Assembly (NCBI GenBank): GCA_946411565.1 | Contig: CAMKEM010000002.1 | Location: 62,001 to 126,000, forward strand | Source of the DNA: an uncultured Prevotellaceae bacterium | GTDB lineage: Bacteria; Bacteroidota; Bacteroidia; Bacteroidales; Bacteroidaceae | Direction: 5' to 3' | DNA: 64,000 bases | In this document: positions 8,510 to 16,854 of the stretch, one piece after another | Layout of the letters: every line of letters begins with the position of its first letter | Numbering within the stretch: the stretch's first letter is position 1 | Position numbers and translations under genes: made by a program | The notes under the pieces: generated by a model | Seen by the model: the letters and a program-made list of their open reading frames with translations, nothing else | What the model was told of the DNA's origin: nothing | Database searches by the model: none

Positions 8510-9628
8510 ATGGAAATACTTAACGCAATAGCACTAACGATGCTGAAGCCTCAGATGTCGCCTCTTCAGTTGATGCAACTATACCAAGAGGCAGGATCTG
8601 CTACGGCTATCGTAGAGAATAGGAAGCATATCGAAAACGTCATTCCAGAGGCAACTCCTCATTTGAAGCAGATGCTCTCCGGACTTGACAACGCCCTTGT
8701 CCTCGCAGAGCAGGAACTAAAGTTCTGCGAGGCACATTCCATAAAGGCTCTGCATTTCGGCTGTGAGGACTATCCTCAACGCCTCACTCATTGTGAGGAT
8801 GCTCCGCTCGTTCTGTATTTCTGTGGAAATGGAAATCTCAACCCATCAAAGGTTATTAGCATCATAGGCACTCGTCAATGTACCGCTTATGGGCAGGACA
8901 TAATCCGCCATTTCATCGAGGATTTGAAGAAGACGAACCCAGACATTCTTGTAATCAGCGGACTTGCATACGGCGTTGACATACAAGCCCACAGGAATGC
9001 TTTGACGGTGGGAATGGATACTGTTGGAGTACTTGCCCACGGTCTTGACTCCATCTACCCAAGCATTCATCGCAACACGGCAAAAGAGATGGTAACACAC
9101 GGAGGATTGTTATCAGAATATCCTCGTGGCACACGACCAGAGAAGCGCAATTTCGTTCAGCGTAACAGAATAGTAGCAGGGATGAGTGATGCAACTATCC
9201 TTGTTGAGAGTGCAGCAAAGGGTGGTGGTCTCATCACTTGCGACATTGCCAACAGCTATTCACGCGATGTCTTTGCTTTCCCAGGAGCAGTAAATGCGCC
9301 TTATAGTGCAGGATGTAATAATCTTATCCGCAAACAAGGTGCACAACTCATAACCTCCGCAGAAGACTTCATTATAGAAATGGGCTGGGAAAACGACCAG
9401 ATTCTTGAAAAAGCAAAAAGCGAGGGAATAGAACGACAACTATTCCCCGAACTCTCACCAGACGAGACTCTTATTGTTGAAGCCCTAAAAGAAAGAGATT
9501 TGCACGTAAACGAAATCGCTATACGTACAAATCTCCCGATTGCAACGATAAATTCTGCCCTTTTCATGCTTGAGATGAACGGTGTCGTCCTATCAATGGC
9601 GGGCGGAAGCTATCATTTATTAAACTAG
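8510..9628 (+). CDS. dprA: DNA processing protein DprA
   Basis: DprA protects incoming single-stranded DNA and loads RecA during natural transformation. The 372-aa protein has an N-terminal helical region, a Rossmann core with IIGTRQCTAYG (about residue 121), SGLAYGVDIQAHRNAL, GLDSIYP, and RNRIVAGMSDATILVE with KGGGLIT, and a C-terminal winged-helix (residues about 315-372: VNEIAIRTNLPIATINSALF). It starts 22 bases after the cyclase gene and is probably in the same transcript. Its presence suggests competence or at least DNA uptake processing, although no other competence gene is nearby. Confidence 0.95.
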   Translation: MEILNAIALTMLKPQMSPLQLMQLYQEAGSATAIVENRKHIENVIPEATPHLKQMLSGLDNALVLAEQELKFCEAHSIKALHFGCEDYPQRLTHCEDAPLVLYFCGNGNLNPSKVISIIGTRQCTAYGQDIIRHFIEDLKKTNPDILVISGLAYGVDIQAHRNALTVGMDTVGVLAHGLDSIYPSIHRNTAKEMVTHGGLLSEYPRGTRPEKRNFVQRNRIVAGMSDATILVESAAKGGGLITCDIANSYSRDVFAFPGAVNAPYSAGCNNLIRKQGAQLITSAEDFIIEMGWENDQILEKAKSEGIERQLFPELSPDETLIVEALKERDLHVNEIAIRTNLPIATINSALFMLEMNGVVLSMAGGSYHLLN

Positions 9629-9750
9629 TTGCATGTTTTAAGGTTTTTAGGTTATTGGTTTTCAGGTCGGAGAAATATTAATCTCTTAATTTCTTCTGAC
9701 CTCTAACCTTCTAACCACTAACCTCTAAACCATAAAGTTGAGCTTGCAAA
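9629..9750. repeat. Palindromic repeat of the GGTTTTAAGGTT family, copy 1
   Basis: A 120-base palindrome of degenerate units (AAGGTTTTTAGGTTATTGG then CTCTAACCTTCTAACCAC) between the convergent dprA and argE-like genes. It ends AAGTTGAGCTTGCAAAC. The region 12787-12912 is an inverted, diverged copy with the same inner and outer ends (TGCAGGTTTTAAGGTTT, AAGTTGAGTTTGC). It likely acts as a bidirectional terminator. Confidence 0.75.
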
Positions 9751-9755
9751 CTTTA

Positions 9756-10811
9756 TTAATCTATGAGATGGATATAGGTCTCAATAGCATCTCTTATCTC
9801 TGAAATCCTTATGAACTCATTGGCACTATGCGAGCGTGATGACTCTCCCGGTCCAAGTTTAAAAGACTCCCAAGGCATAAGTGCCTGATCACTCAACGTA
9901 GGTGAGCCAAAAGGCTTTTTACCCATTGCCACACAACGCTTCACAAGTGGATGGTCAAGACTTATCTTTGAAGAACGAAGATGATATGAGCGTGCCTTAC
10001 AATCGCTCTTTGTATGCTCATCAATGAAACGGAACACTTCCTCATTATCATAGTTCTCATTTGTGCGGACATCAACGATCATCTTGCATTCATCAGGAAT
10101 GACATTATGCTGAGTACCGCTATTCACAACAGTTAGGTTCATAACCGTTGGACCGAGGAAATCACTCACCTTCTGATACTTATAGTTCCTTATCCAGCAC
10201 ATATCATCAAGAGCCTCATAGATAGCATTGATACCCTCTCCACGAGCAGCATGACCAGATTTTCCATGAGCAGTCATGTCAATCACCATAAGTCCTTTCT
10301 CTGCCACGGCAGGTTGCATTCCTGTTGGTTCTCCAACAATGGCAACATCTATCTTAGGCAACTTATCAATAACGCTTCTGATACCATTAATTCCACTTAC
10401 CTCTTCCTCACAAGAAGCAAGATATACAAGGTTGTAGGGCAATGGCTTCTTGCTGCTCACAAGTTCCCTAAATACCTGAAGAAGAGACACAAGTCCGCCA
10501 CCACAATCATTACTTCCAAGACCATATAAATTATCATCTTCGATAGTAGGAGCAAAAGGATCACGAGTCCATGAAGCTACAGGCTTAACGGTATCTATAT
10601 GGGCATTAAGCAAAAGCGTTGGTCGGTTCTCCGACCAATCCTCAGACTTTATCCAAAGATTATTACCAACACGAGTAGGGGTAAATCCGTAAGATTCCAT
10701 TGCTTCCTGCATGATGTCGGCAGCCTTAGCCTCATCACGACTTACACTTGGTGTTGCTATCAGTTTCTGAAGAAGCGAAACAGCTTCCTGAGTAAGTTCT
10801 TCTGTTGTCAT
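9756..10811 (-). CDS. argE: M20 family deacylase, ArgE/DapE type (probable N-acylornithine deacetylase)
   Basis: A 351-aa zinc hydrolase of the ArgE/DapE/ACY1 group. Motifs: NAHIDTV (metal His/Asp), GLGSNDCGGG (bridging Asp), CEEEVSG (catalytic Glu pair), IVGEPTG, GKSGHAARG in the dimerisation lid and SRSHSANEF near the end. In Bacteroidota arginine synthesis this enzyme removes the acyl group (succinyl in Bacteroides) from ornithine or citrulline intermediates; the acyl group cannot be told from sequence. ATG at 10811 is chosen over the track start at 10892 because a TAAGTTTG promoter box lies between them. argB is 15 kb away. Confidence 0.82.
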   Translation of the reverse strand: MTTEELTQEAVSLLQKLIATPSVSRDEAKAADIMQEAMESYGFTPTRVGNNLWIKSEDWSENRPTLLLNAHIDTVKPVASWTRDPFAPTIEDDNLYGLGSNDCGGGLVSLLQVFRELVSSKKPLPYNLVYLASCEEEVSGINGIRSVIDKLPKIDVAIVGEPTGMQPAVAEKGLMVIDMTAHGKSGHAARGEGINAIYEALDDMCWIRNYKYQKVSDFLGPTVMNLTVVNSGTQHNVIPDECKMIVDVRTNENYDNEEVFRFIDEHTKSDCKARSYHLRSSKISLDHPLVKRCVAMGKKPFGSPTLSDQALMPWESFKLGPGESSRSHSANEFIRISEIRDAIETYIHLID

Positions 10812-10831
10812 AATTTCCAGTTTTGAGAGTG

Positions 10832-10863
10832 CAAACTTACATAAAATTCTGCACATAATCCAA
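10832..10863 (-). promoter_or_regulatory. Promoter of the argE-like gene
   Basis: On the minus strand, TTG (10863-10861), a 21-base spacer and TAAGTTTG (10839-10832) precede the ATG at 10811. This rules out the longer ORF start in the track. Confidence 0.7.
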
Positions 10864-10934
10864 GATTTTCTCCATTTTTCCACTTCAAACACAAAAAAAC
10901 ACGATTATCATTTTCTTATTTCGACTTAATTTAG

Positions 10935-10942
10935 TATTTTTG
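10935..10942 (+). promoter_or_regulatory. Probable -7 box for the acyl-CoA ligase gene
   Basis: TATTTTTG matches TAnnTTTG and lies 31 bases before the ATG at 10974. No TTG is visible at the expected -33 spacing. Confidence 0.55.
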
Positions 10943-10973
10943 CATTTAGTTAGAATATAAATCACACTGAATT

Positions 10974-12782
10974 ATGCTGACAAAATGCCATCTTTCTCAA
11001 CTTCCTTATGCACAGGCAAAAAAATACGGTGACAGAACCGTATTCGTTTACCGTGAATTTGGCGGTACAACGTGGAAGGAAATATCATGGAAGGGATTTG
11101 CCGAGAAGGTAAAGCGCGTGTCAAACGCTCTCCTCAATCTTGCCGTAAACGTTCAAGAGAACATCGGTGTGTTCTCCCAGAATTCCGTTCAGTACATCTT
11201 TACCGACTTTGGAGCATTCGGCATACGTGCCGTAACAATTCCTTTCTATGCAACAAGCAGCGAGGAGCAGATTCAGTATGTCATCAACGATGCCTCTATA
11301 CGCATTCTCTTCGTAGGTGAGCAGGAACAATACGACAAGGCTCGTCGTGTACAGGCTCTCTGCCCTTCTCTTGAGCGCATCATCATCTATGACCAGTCGG
11401 TTATTCGTGCCAACCACGATACAACATCCATTTATTTCTCCGACTTCCTTAAAATGGCAGACGGCTATCCTCGCCAGACGGAAGTTGAGTCTCTTTGGAA
11501 ACAGGCTAACGAGGAGGATCTTGCGAACATCCTCTACACATCAGGAACCTCTGGTGACAGCAAGGGTGTAATGCTGACTTATAGCCAGTTCCATGCAGCA
11601 ATCGAGGCAAACGACAAATGTGTGCCAGTTGGCGAGAGTGACCGCGTCATCACCTTCCTTCCTATCACCCATATCTTTGAGCGTGGATGGGATTTCCTGT
11701 CACTCTATGAAGGTGCTACGCTTATCATAAACACCAATCCTCGTGAGATTCAGCAGTCTATGCGCGAGACTCACCCAACCTGTATGTCTGCCGTTCCTCG
11801 TTTCTGGGAAAAGGTTTATGCAGGTGTTCAAGAGAAGCTTGATAAAATTTCTCCTTTCCAGAAGAAACTCCTTCTCTCTGCCCTTGAAATTGGTGCAAGC
11901 TATAACATCGGCTATCTATCAAAAGGCAAGCGACCACCAATCGCTCTTGCCCTCAAATATAAGGTTGCAAACAATACCATCCTTTCACTTGTCCGCAAGG
12001 AACTGGGTATTCTCAAACCAAATATCTTCCCAACCGCAGGTGCTACGGTTTCGCCAGAAGTAGAGGTTTTCGTCCATTCCATCGGCATTAAGATGATTGT
12101 GGGCTATGGACTTACCGAGAGTCTTGCAACCGTGTCATGTGACCATCGTGACGAGCCTTTCACTATTGGTTCTATAGGTCGTCCTATCGAGGGTATTGAC
12201 ATCAAGATTGGCGAGAACAGCGAGATTCTTCTCAAAGGTCCTACAATCACGAAGGGCTACTACAAGCGAGATAACCTCAACGCAGAGGCTTTCACCGAAG
12301 ACGGATATTTCCACACAGGTGATGCTGGATATCTGGAGAACGGCGAGCTTTACATCACAGAGCGTATCAAGGATCTCTTCAAGACATCAAACGGTAAATA
12401 TGTGGCCCCACAGGCAGTAGAGGCTAAGCTTCTCGTGGATAAGTATGTTGAGCAGATTGTGATAATAGCAGACCAGCGCAAGTTCGTTTCTGCGCTTATC
12501 GTTCCTGCCTATTCCCTTCTTGAGGAATATGCCCGTGAGCATAACATTCAATTTAATGGACGTGAGGATCTCTGCAAGAACCCAAAGATCATCAAGATGC
12601 TCACAGAGCGCATAAACACCCTTCAGCAGGGACTTGCCGGCTATGAGCAGGTTAAGCGATTCACACTTCTCACCAAACCATTTACCATGGAGTCTGGTGA
12701 GCTTACAAATACTCTCAAGAGCCGTCGCAACGTCATCTACAAGAATCACGCTGACGTGATTGAGGAAATGTACAAAGAATAG
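10974..12782 (+). CDS. AMP-dependent long-chain acyl-CoA ligase
   Basis: A 602-aa member of the ANL superfamily that activates fatty acids with ATP and CoA. Signature P-loop YTSGTSGDSKGVMLT is at about residue 185, followed by LPITHIFERGWDF, the aromatic-rich GYGLTESLATVS (about 380), HTGDAGYLENGELYITER (about 444) and the KTSNGKYVAPQAVE region that carries the A10-type lysine loop. Length and motifs match the long-chain (FadD/ACSL) subgroup common in Bacteroidota. Predicted location is cytoplasmic or membrane-associated. It stands alone between two inverted palindromic repeats (9629 and 12787). Confidence 0.9.
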   Translation: MLTKCHLSQLPYAQAKKYGDRTVFVYREFGGTTWKEISWKGFAEKVKRVSNALLNLAVNVQENIGVFSQNSVQYIFTDFGAFGIRAVTIPFYATSSEEQIQYVINDASIRILFVGEQEQYDKARRVQALCPSLERIIIYDQSVIRANHDTTSIYFSDFLKMADGYPRQTEVESLWKQANEEDLANILYTSGTSGDSKGVMLTYSQFHAAIEANDKCVPVGESDRVITFLPITHIFERGWDFLSLYEGATLIINTNPREIQQSMRETHPTCMSAVPRFWEKVYAGVQEKLDKISPFQKKLLLSALEIGASYNIGYLSKGKRPPIALALKYKVANNTILSLVRKELGILKPNIFPTAGATVSPEVEVFVHSIGIKMIVGYGLTESLATVSCDHRDEPFTIGSIGRPIEGIDIKIGENSEILLKGPTITKGYYKRDNLNAEAFTEDGYFHTGDAGYLENGELYITERIKDLFKTSNGKYVAPQAVEAKLLVDKYVEQIVIIADQRKFVSALIVPAYSLLEEYAREHNIQFNGREDLCKNPKIIKMLTERINTLQQGLAGYEQVKRFTLLTKPFTMESGELTNTLKSRRNVIYKNHADVIEEMYKE

Positions 12783-12786
12783 ATAC

Positions 12787-12912
12787 TGAAGTCTCGCAAA
12801 CTCAACTTCATGGGTTAGAAGGTTATGAGGTTATCAGGTCAGCATCATTTATACGCATTCCGACCTAAGAACCTGAAAACCGATAAACCTTAAAACCTGC
12901 AATTTGAGTTAT
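12787..12912. repeat. Palindromic repeat of the GGTTTTAAGGTT family, copy 2 (inverted)
   Basis: Arms GGTTAGAAGGTTATGAGG and GAACCTGAAAACCGATAAACC flank a short centre. The reverse complement aligns with the element at 9629-9750, including GGTTTTAAGGTTT and AAGTTGAGTTTGC at the ends. The two copies thus bracket the argE-like and ligase genes in opposite orientation. Confidence 0.75.
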
Positions 12913-12929
12913 ACGAAAATTGTAAAAAT

Positions 12930-14048
12930 ATGATCACAGCAGACCAATTAAAGGATATTCAAGATCGAGCAGACGCGCTTTACCGCTATCTCGACATAGA
13001 AAAGAAGAAAGTTGAATTTGAGGAGGAAGACCTCCGCACTCAAGCTCCTGATTTCTGGGATGACCCAGAGCGTGCTCAGGAACAGATGAAACTCGTCAAG
13101 GACATCAAGAAATGGCTTGATGGCTATGAAGAGGTTCGTACAGCTACTGACGAACTCGCTCTCGCTATGGAGTTCTACCGCGATGAAATGGTGACTGAGG
13201 AAGAAGTAGATGCGGACTATAAGCGTGCTCTCACGGCTATCGAGGCTCTTGAGCTTCGCAATATGCTTCGCCAGAAAGAGGATCCTATGGCTTGTGTCCT
13301 GAAGATTAACGCAGGTGCAGGTGGTACAGAGGCACAGGACTGGGCTTCGATGCTTTGGCGTATGTATATGCGCTGGGCAGAGACCAACGGCTATAAGGTG
13401 ACTATCAGCGACTTGGAAGAGGCTGACGAGGCAGGAATCAAGTCTGTTACTATGGAGATTGAAGGCGGTGAGTATGCCTACGGATATCTGAAGAGCGAGT
13501 CAGGCGTTCATCGTCTTGTCCGCGTAAGTCCTTTCAACGCACAGGGTAAGCGTATGACAAGTTTTGCATCTGTCTTCGTATCTCCACTCATCGATGATAC
13601 TATCGAGGTATATGTAGATCCAGCCCGCGTAAGCTGGGATACCTTCCGTTCAAGTGGTGCCGGAGGTCAGAATGTCAACAAGGTTGAGACTGGTGTACGT
13701 ATCCGCTATATGTATCAAGACCCAGACACAGGCGAAGAAGAGGAAATCCTCATTGCCAACACCGAGAGCCGTAAGCAGCAACAGAACCGTGAGAACGCTA
13801 TGCGACTGCTCAAATCACAGCTCTATGACCGTGCGATGAAGAAGCGTCTTGAGGCTCAGGCAAAGATCGAGGCAGGAAAGAAGAAGATAGAATGGGGTTC
13901 CCAGATTCGTTCATACGTGTTCGACGATCGCCGAGTAAAGGATCATCGCACCAACTACCAGACAACCGATGTTGATGGTGTTATGGATGGAAAAATCGAC
14001 GGTTTCATCAAGGCATACCTGATGGAGTTCCCTGTTGTGGATGAATAA
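12930..14048 (+). CDS. prfB: Peptide chain release factor 2
   Basis: RF2 reads UGA and UAA stop codons and triggers peptide release. The 372-aa protein has the GGQ loop SSGAGGQNVNKVET (about residue 245) and the stop-recognition tripeptide in RVSPFNAQGKR (SPF, about residue 194), which identifies RF2 rather than RF1. The gene is continuous from ATG to stop, so the UGA-dependent programmed frameshift known from Escherichia coli prfB is absent. A palindromic repeat follows the stop codon directly. Confidence 0.97.
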   Translation: MITADQLKDIQDRADALYRYLDIEKKKVEFEEEDLRTQAPDFWDDPERAQEQMKLVKDIKKWLDGYEEVRTATDELALAMEFYRDEMVTEEEVDADYKRALTAIEALELRNMLRQKEDPMACVLKINAGAGGTEAQDWASMLWRMYMRWAETNGYKVTISDLEEADEAGIKSVTMEIEGGEYAYGYLKSESGVHRLVRVSPFNAQGKRMTSFASVFVSPLIDDTIEVYVDPARVSWDTFRSSGAGGQNVNKVETGVRIRYMYQDPDTGEEEEILIANTESRKQQQNRENAMRLLKSQLYDRAMKKRLEAQAKIEAGKKKIEWGSQIRSYVFDDRRVKDHRTNYQTTDVDGVMDGKIDGFIKAYLMEFPVVDE

Positions 14049-14054
14049 TGCTGA

Positions 14055-14187
14055 AAGTGAAAAGTGAATAGTGAAAAGTAAATAATACTTAATACAGGTG
14101 GACACCAGTATAAGTCTTTCGCTATACTTTCTGTTCGGCGATAGCAGTATTAGGTATTATTCACTATTCGTTATTCACTATTCACTT
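14055..14187. repeat. Palindrome of AGTGAAAAGTGAATAGTGA units
   Basis: Two imperfect 41-base inverted arms (14055-14095 and 14147-14187) consist of AGTGAA(T/A)-type units. They are separated by 51 bases with a weaker inner inverted repeat around CGCTATAC and GCGATAGC. The element lies between prfB and a small membrane-protein gene and probably ends prfB transcription. Confidence 0.75.
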
Positions 14188-14225
14188 GAAAAAACTAATA
14201 ACTAAACAATAAAACTATTTTTACT

Positions 14226-14378
14226 ATGAGCAAAGAAAAGAAAATGGCAGGCAACGCAAAGCGTACAGCCTATGCATCAAAGAAAGAACAGGAAGGCAAC
14301 AAGGTAATTGGATGGATCTTCGGAATCCTCGTTGGTCTTGGAGTTATATTCGCAGTATTCAGTTGCTTTATGATGTAA
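14226..14378 (+). CDS. Small hypothetical membrane protein (50 aa)
   Basis: Too short for the ORF track. The frame from ATG at 14226 to TAA at 14376-14378 encodes a lysine-rich N-terminal half (MSKEKKMAGNAKRTAYASKK) and one hydrophobic helix (about residues 28-46: GWIFGILVGLGVIFAVFS). It is separated by seven bases from the CYTH gene, which suggests co-transcription. Charge bias and a clean single helix support a real protein. No family was recognised. Confidence 0.6.
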   Translation: MSKEKKMAGNAKRTAYASKKEQEGNKVIGWIFGILVGLGVIFAVFSCFMM

Positions 14379-14385
14379 CCTTCTC

Positions 14386-14880
14386 ATGTTAGAGATAGAA
14401 AGAAAATTCCTTGTAGCAAAGGACGAGTCTTTCAAGACAATGGCTTCCTCGCACTCACATATCCAACAAGGATATATGGCTTGCCAGGGAGCCACTGTTC
14501 GAATAAGATTACGTGACGAGAAGGCATACCTCACCATCAAAGGTCCTTCCCGCAATGGTGGTATGTCAAGATATGAATTTGAGCGCGAGATTCCAAAGGA
14601 AGATGCCCTTGAACTACTTAACCTATGCCGTGGTGGAGTGGTTGATAAAACCCGCTGGCTTGTGCCATTCGGCGGACACACCTTCGAGGTTGACGAGTTT
14701 CATGGAGCAAACGAAGGCCTTCTCTTTGCAGAAGTAGAACTAAAGGACGAGAATGAGGCATACGAGCGTCCTCCTTTCCTCGGTCCAGAAGTTACAGGCA
14801 ATCGCCATTTCTATAACTCGCACCTCCTCTCTGATCCATATCCTAACTGGAAACACGAACTCCCAGAGGAGTATCAGTAA
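14386..14880 (+). CDS. CYTH domain protein, probable inorganic triphosphatase
   Basis: A 164-aa CYTH-fold protein beginning with the signature EIERKF (ExExK, residues 3-7). Further acidic and basic tunnel residues are visible: VRIRLRDEKAYLTIKG, RYEFEREI, KTRWLVPF, EVDEFHG and FAEVELKDE. Bacterial members of this size hydrolyse inorganic tripolyphosphate with Mg or Mn. It is a cytoplasmic single-domain protein without a CHAD domain. A 1.6-kb block of repeats starts right after its stop. Confidence 0.9.
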   Translation: MLEIERKFLVAKDESFKTMASSHSHIQQGYMACQGATVRIRLRDEKAYLTIKGPSRNGGMSRYEFEREIPKEDALELLNLCRGGVVDKTRWLVPFGGHTFEVDEFHGANEGLLFAEVELKDENEAYERPPFLGPEVTGNRHFYNSHLLSDPYPNWKHELPEEYQ

Positions 14881-14907
14881 CAAGTTTGAAAGATGCGCAC
14901 CTCTGGC

Positions 14908-15164
14908 GCTTTAACTGACAATAATTACCAATCTGCGCAATCTTTTCAATCATTATTTTTTATCAAGAATTTGAGAATTAGAGATTTTTCTTTTGAATCA
15001 TTGGAGAATTTGAGAAGAATCGCTTACGCTCCTGCAAATCACACCTATTCCTAATGCTACACAAGTAGCAAAATTCTCTCTTTCGCATTAATTAAATTTT
15101 CTCTAATTCTTGATGTTTTTATGGAAAAAGATTGCGTAGATTAGTAATTATTGTCAGTTAAAAG
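14908..15164. repeat. Long imperfect palindrome
   Basis: Arms of about 38 bases (14908-14945, with AACTGACAATAATTAC, and 15125-15164 inverted) enclose a second inverted pair (AGAATTTGAGAATTAGAGA and TTTTCTCTAATTCTTG). The whole is a 257-base cruciform-capable element with no coding potential. It is the first of four palindromes in the gene-free stretch 14881-16050. The 15165-15300 spacer holds two short CACC(G/A)CAAGGTGCG hairpins. Confidence 0.75.
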
Positions 15165-15300
15165 CAACTTGTTGCTTACCATTAAATCGAAACTAACTAT
15201 TATCAATTCAAACACCGCAAGGTGCGTAATAATCTTTAAATTTTCTGGTCATCGTCGGAAATTTTCTTGAAAGCCTCAGCACCACAAGGTGCGTTTGTAG

Positions 15301-15420
15301 CAAGTCCGATGTAAGTCCGTTGCAAATCCGTTGTAAGTCCCATTCAGTTCCCATTCTATATATAGGCTTTGGAACGGTTTAGAAGCGGATTAGTAGCGAA
15401 TGAGAAGCGGACCTGAAGCA
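15301..15420. repeat. 11-nt tandem array in two inverted halves
   Basis: The left half has four or five 11-base units (AAGTCCGATGT, AAGTCCGTTGC, AAATCCGTTGT). The right half has the inverse (GGAACGGTTTA, GAAGCGGATTA, GAAGCGGACCT). The same GTCCGTT unit and 11-base period occur at 2000 and 32876. Confidence 0.8.
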
Positions 15421-15437
15421 AATGAAAAATATTTTTC

Positions 15438-15650
15438 GCGAGAGTTTTTAAAGAGGGGGGTGCACTTTTGCCTATTTTAGGGGTATAACATACTGGAAGT
15501 CAAGAGATAGCAAAGCGTGCACCCCCACCCTTGAAGTGTACCCCAGAAAAGGATTTTTAGGAGGGGGTGCACTCAACGTAAATCACTGATAGTCAGCAGG
15601 CAAAGGGATAAAATTAGGCAAAAGTGCACCCCCCTATCTAAAAACTCTCG
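15438..15650. repeat. Palindromic element with four or more GGGGGTGCAC copies
   Basis: Outer arms CGAGAGTTTTTAAAG...GGGGGGTGCACTTTTGCCTA (15438-15479) and their inverse (15610-15650) enclose further GTGCACCCCC, GTGTACCCC and GGGGGTGCAC copies. The core ACTGATAGTCAGC lies at about 15585-15597. Architecture and core match the elements at 15677 and 44003 although the arm sequences differ. Confidence 0.8.
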
Positions 15651-15676
15651 TATAAAATTTCATTAAAGTGAGAAAA

Positions 15677-15882
15677 GTTTTGAGGCTACACCGTTACACC
15701 TTTGCAGTTTTGAGTCAATTAACACATTGAAGCTTAGACATTTATCTTGGGTGCAACAGTACCGAAACTGTTACACCTTTTGGTGCAACGGTTTTGGTAC
15801 TGTTGCACCGCATCTAATTCATTGATAATCAGCCCAAATATACACTCATAACAGCAAAGGTGCAACGGTGTAGCCTCAAAAC
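15677..15882. repeat. Palindromic element with GGTGCAAC copies
   Basis: Perfect-length arms of 29 bases (15677-15705 and 15854-15882, one mismatch; GTTTTGAGGCTACACCG at the outer end) enclose inner inverted GGTGCAACAGTACCGAAACTG copies. The core ATTGATAATCAGC lies at about 15821-15833. It is adjacent to the related element at 15438. Confidence 0.8.
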
Positions 15883-16054
15883 CTCCAGAATTTTATATAG
15901 TTTCACCCAGAGATTGCCAAATCAAGAGGTATTACACGCAATTTAATAACGTGACCTAAATGCTTGATTAGAACTGAAATTTTGCGATTTTGCAAAGTCT
16001 ATTTTGCAGAACAAAAGAAAATACTATATTTTTACAAATTTTTACTCATTTTTA

Positions 16055-16085
16055 TTTGTGTTAAGAAAGAAAATACCTATATTTG
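16055..16085 (+). promoter_or_regulatory. Strong promoter for the 16.1-kb structured RNA candidate
   Basis: TTTG at 16055-16058, a 19-base spacer and TATATTTG at 16078-16085 match the Bacteroidota consensus fully. There is no ORF for about 380 bases downstream. Confidence 0.75.
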
Positions 16086-16091
16086 CAAAGT

Positions 16092-16410
16092 CGTAACTAT
16101 TGCAAGTGGTTAGACTCTACATAATGAAAAAGCGTCATCGATGCTTTGTCTATTGGTCATTTGAAACCTGAGAAATTTCAAAATAAGAAATCAATGACAA
16201 TGTCAGAAGTGGCTGCTACGGGTATGGTATAACTATATCTCGGGGTGTGTAGTGAGGGTTATTCATCCTCATGCACACTTTCCCCCGAAGATATGTGCAA
16301 CTATATCAGCGTGGGCAGACTTTCTACTCGTCAATTTCTTAGGGTATTCTCAGGACCTCAAATGACGGACGAGCAGAAATGGATACCCACGTTTTTCGTT
16401 ATGTGGTAAA
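16092..16410 (+). ncRNA. Structured non-coding RNA candidate or long 5' leader
   Basis: About 320 bases downstream of a consensus promoter without an ORF. A long hairpin at 16234-16294 pairs ATATCTCGGGG and GTGAGG with CCTCA and CCCCCGAAGATAT. A second stem pairs GGGTAT (16342) with ATACCC (16383-16388). A near-palindrome AAAGCGTCATCGATGCTTT lies at about 16129-16147. The text resembles a sequence I associate with Bacteroides genomes, but I cannot name a family. It could be an independent small RNA or the leader of the three-gene unit starting at 16472. Confidence 0.5.
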
Positions 16411-16471
16411 CCATAATAACTAAACCAATAAACGCCTTAATAGGGTATCAGAAAGGCAATAATGGGCTATT

Positions 16472-16849
16472 ATGAGCATCGTTATTATTATCATCTGCGT
16501 TGTTGTTCTTATTTATTTGTTCAACTATCGCTCAAAGATTGACCGAGAAGAAAAGGTCGCATTGCAAACTCCAGGTACAGCAGATAAACTGCGAGATAAC
16601 TTTTCCGGATTGATAAGTATGCTGTTAGTTAATCCCTCCCATACCATTCTTATGGAAAGGAAATATGACGAATCCATACGTATTGGCAATAATAGCGGTC
16701 AAGAATTGTTTATTAGTTTTTCCGCATTGGGTGGACCACTAATAAATGTGGCATGCATTGACCACTCTCAAATACTCAAAGAATGGAAATTTGAGAGAAA
16801 ACTCAGTGACGATCAAATATTCAACGAGATAAATTACTTTTTCAAATAA
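16472..16849 (+). CDS. Hypothetical protein with N-terminal membrane anchor (125 aa)
   Basis: No family recognised. Residues about 2-18 are a hydrophobic helix (IVIIIICVVVLIYLF), followed by a positively charged stop-transfer (RSKID) and a soluble domain of about 100 aa. Its overall plan, with membrane helix, KLRDNFSGLI-type helix, beta-rich middle and a WKFERKLSDDQI tail, resembles the next protein, so the two may be distant paralogues. The three genes 16472-17663 are separated by 5 bases each and form one unit. Codon use is more AT-rich than in the flanking housekeeping genes. Confidence 0.7.
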   Translation: MSIVIIIICVVVLIYLFNYRSKIDREEKVALQTPGTADKLRDNFSGLISMLLVNPSHTILMERKYDESIRIGNNSGQELFISFSALGGPLINVACIDHSQILKEWKFERKLSDDQIFNEINYFFK

Positions 16850-16854
16850 TAGCT

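Noticed and set aside
12930-13020. Programmed frameshift in prfB
   Set aside because: The reading frame is continuous from ATG through the GGQ and SPF motifs, with no in-frame TGA near codon 25.
14881-16470. Hidden genes or tRNAs in the 1.6-kb gap
   Set aside because: All frames have frequent stops and no tRNA-like T-loop or acceptor pairing was found; the content is palindromic repeats and the RNA candidate.
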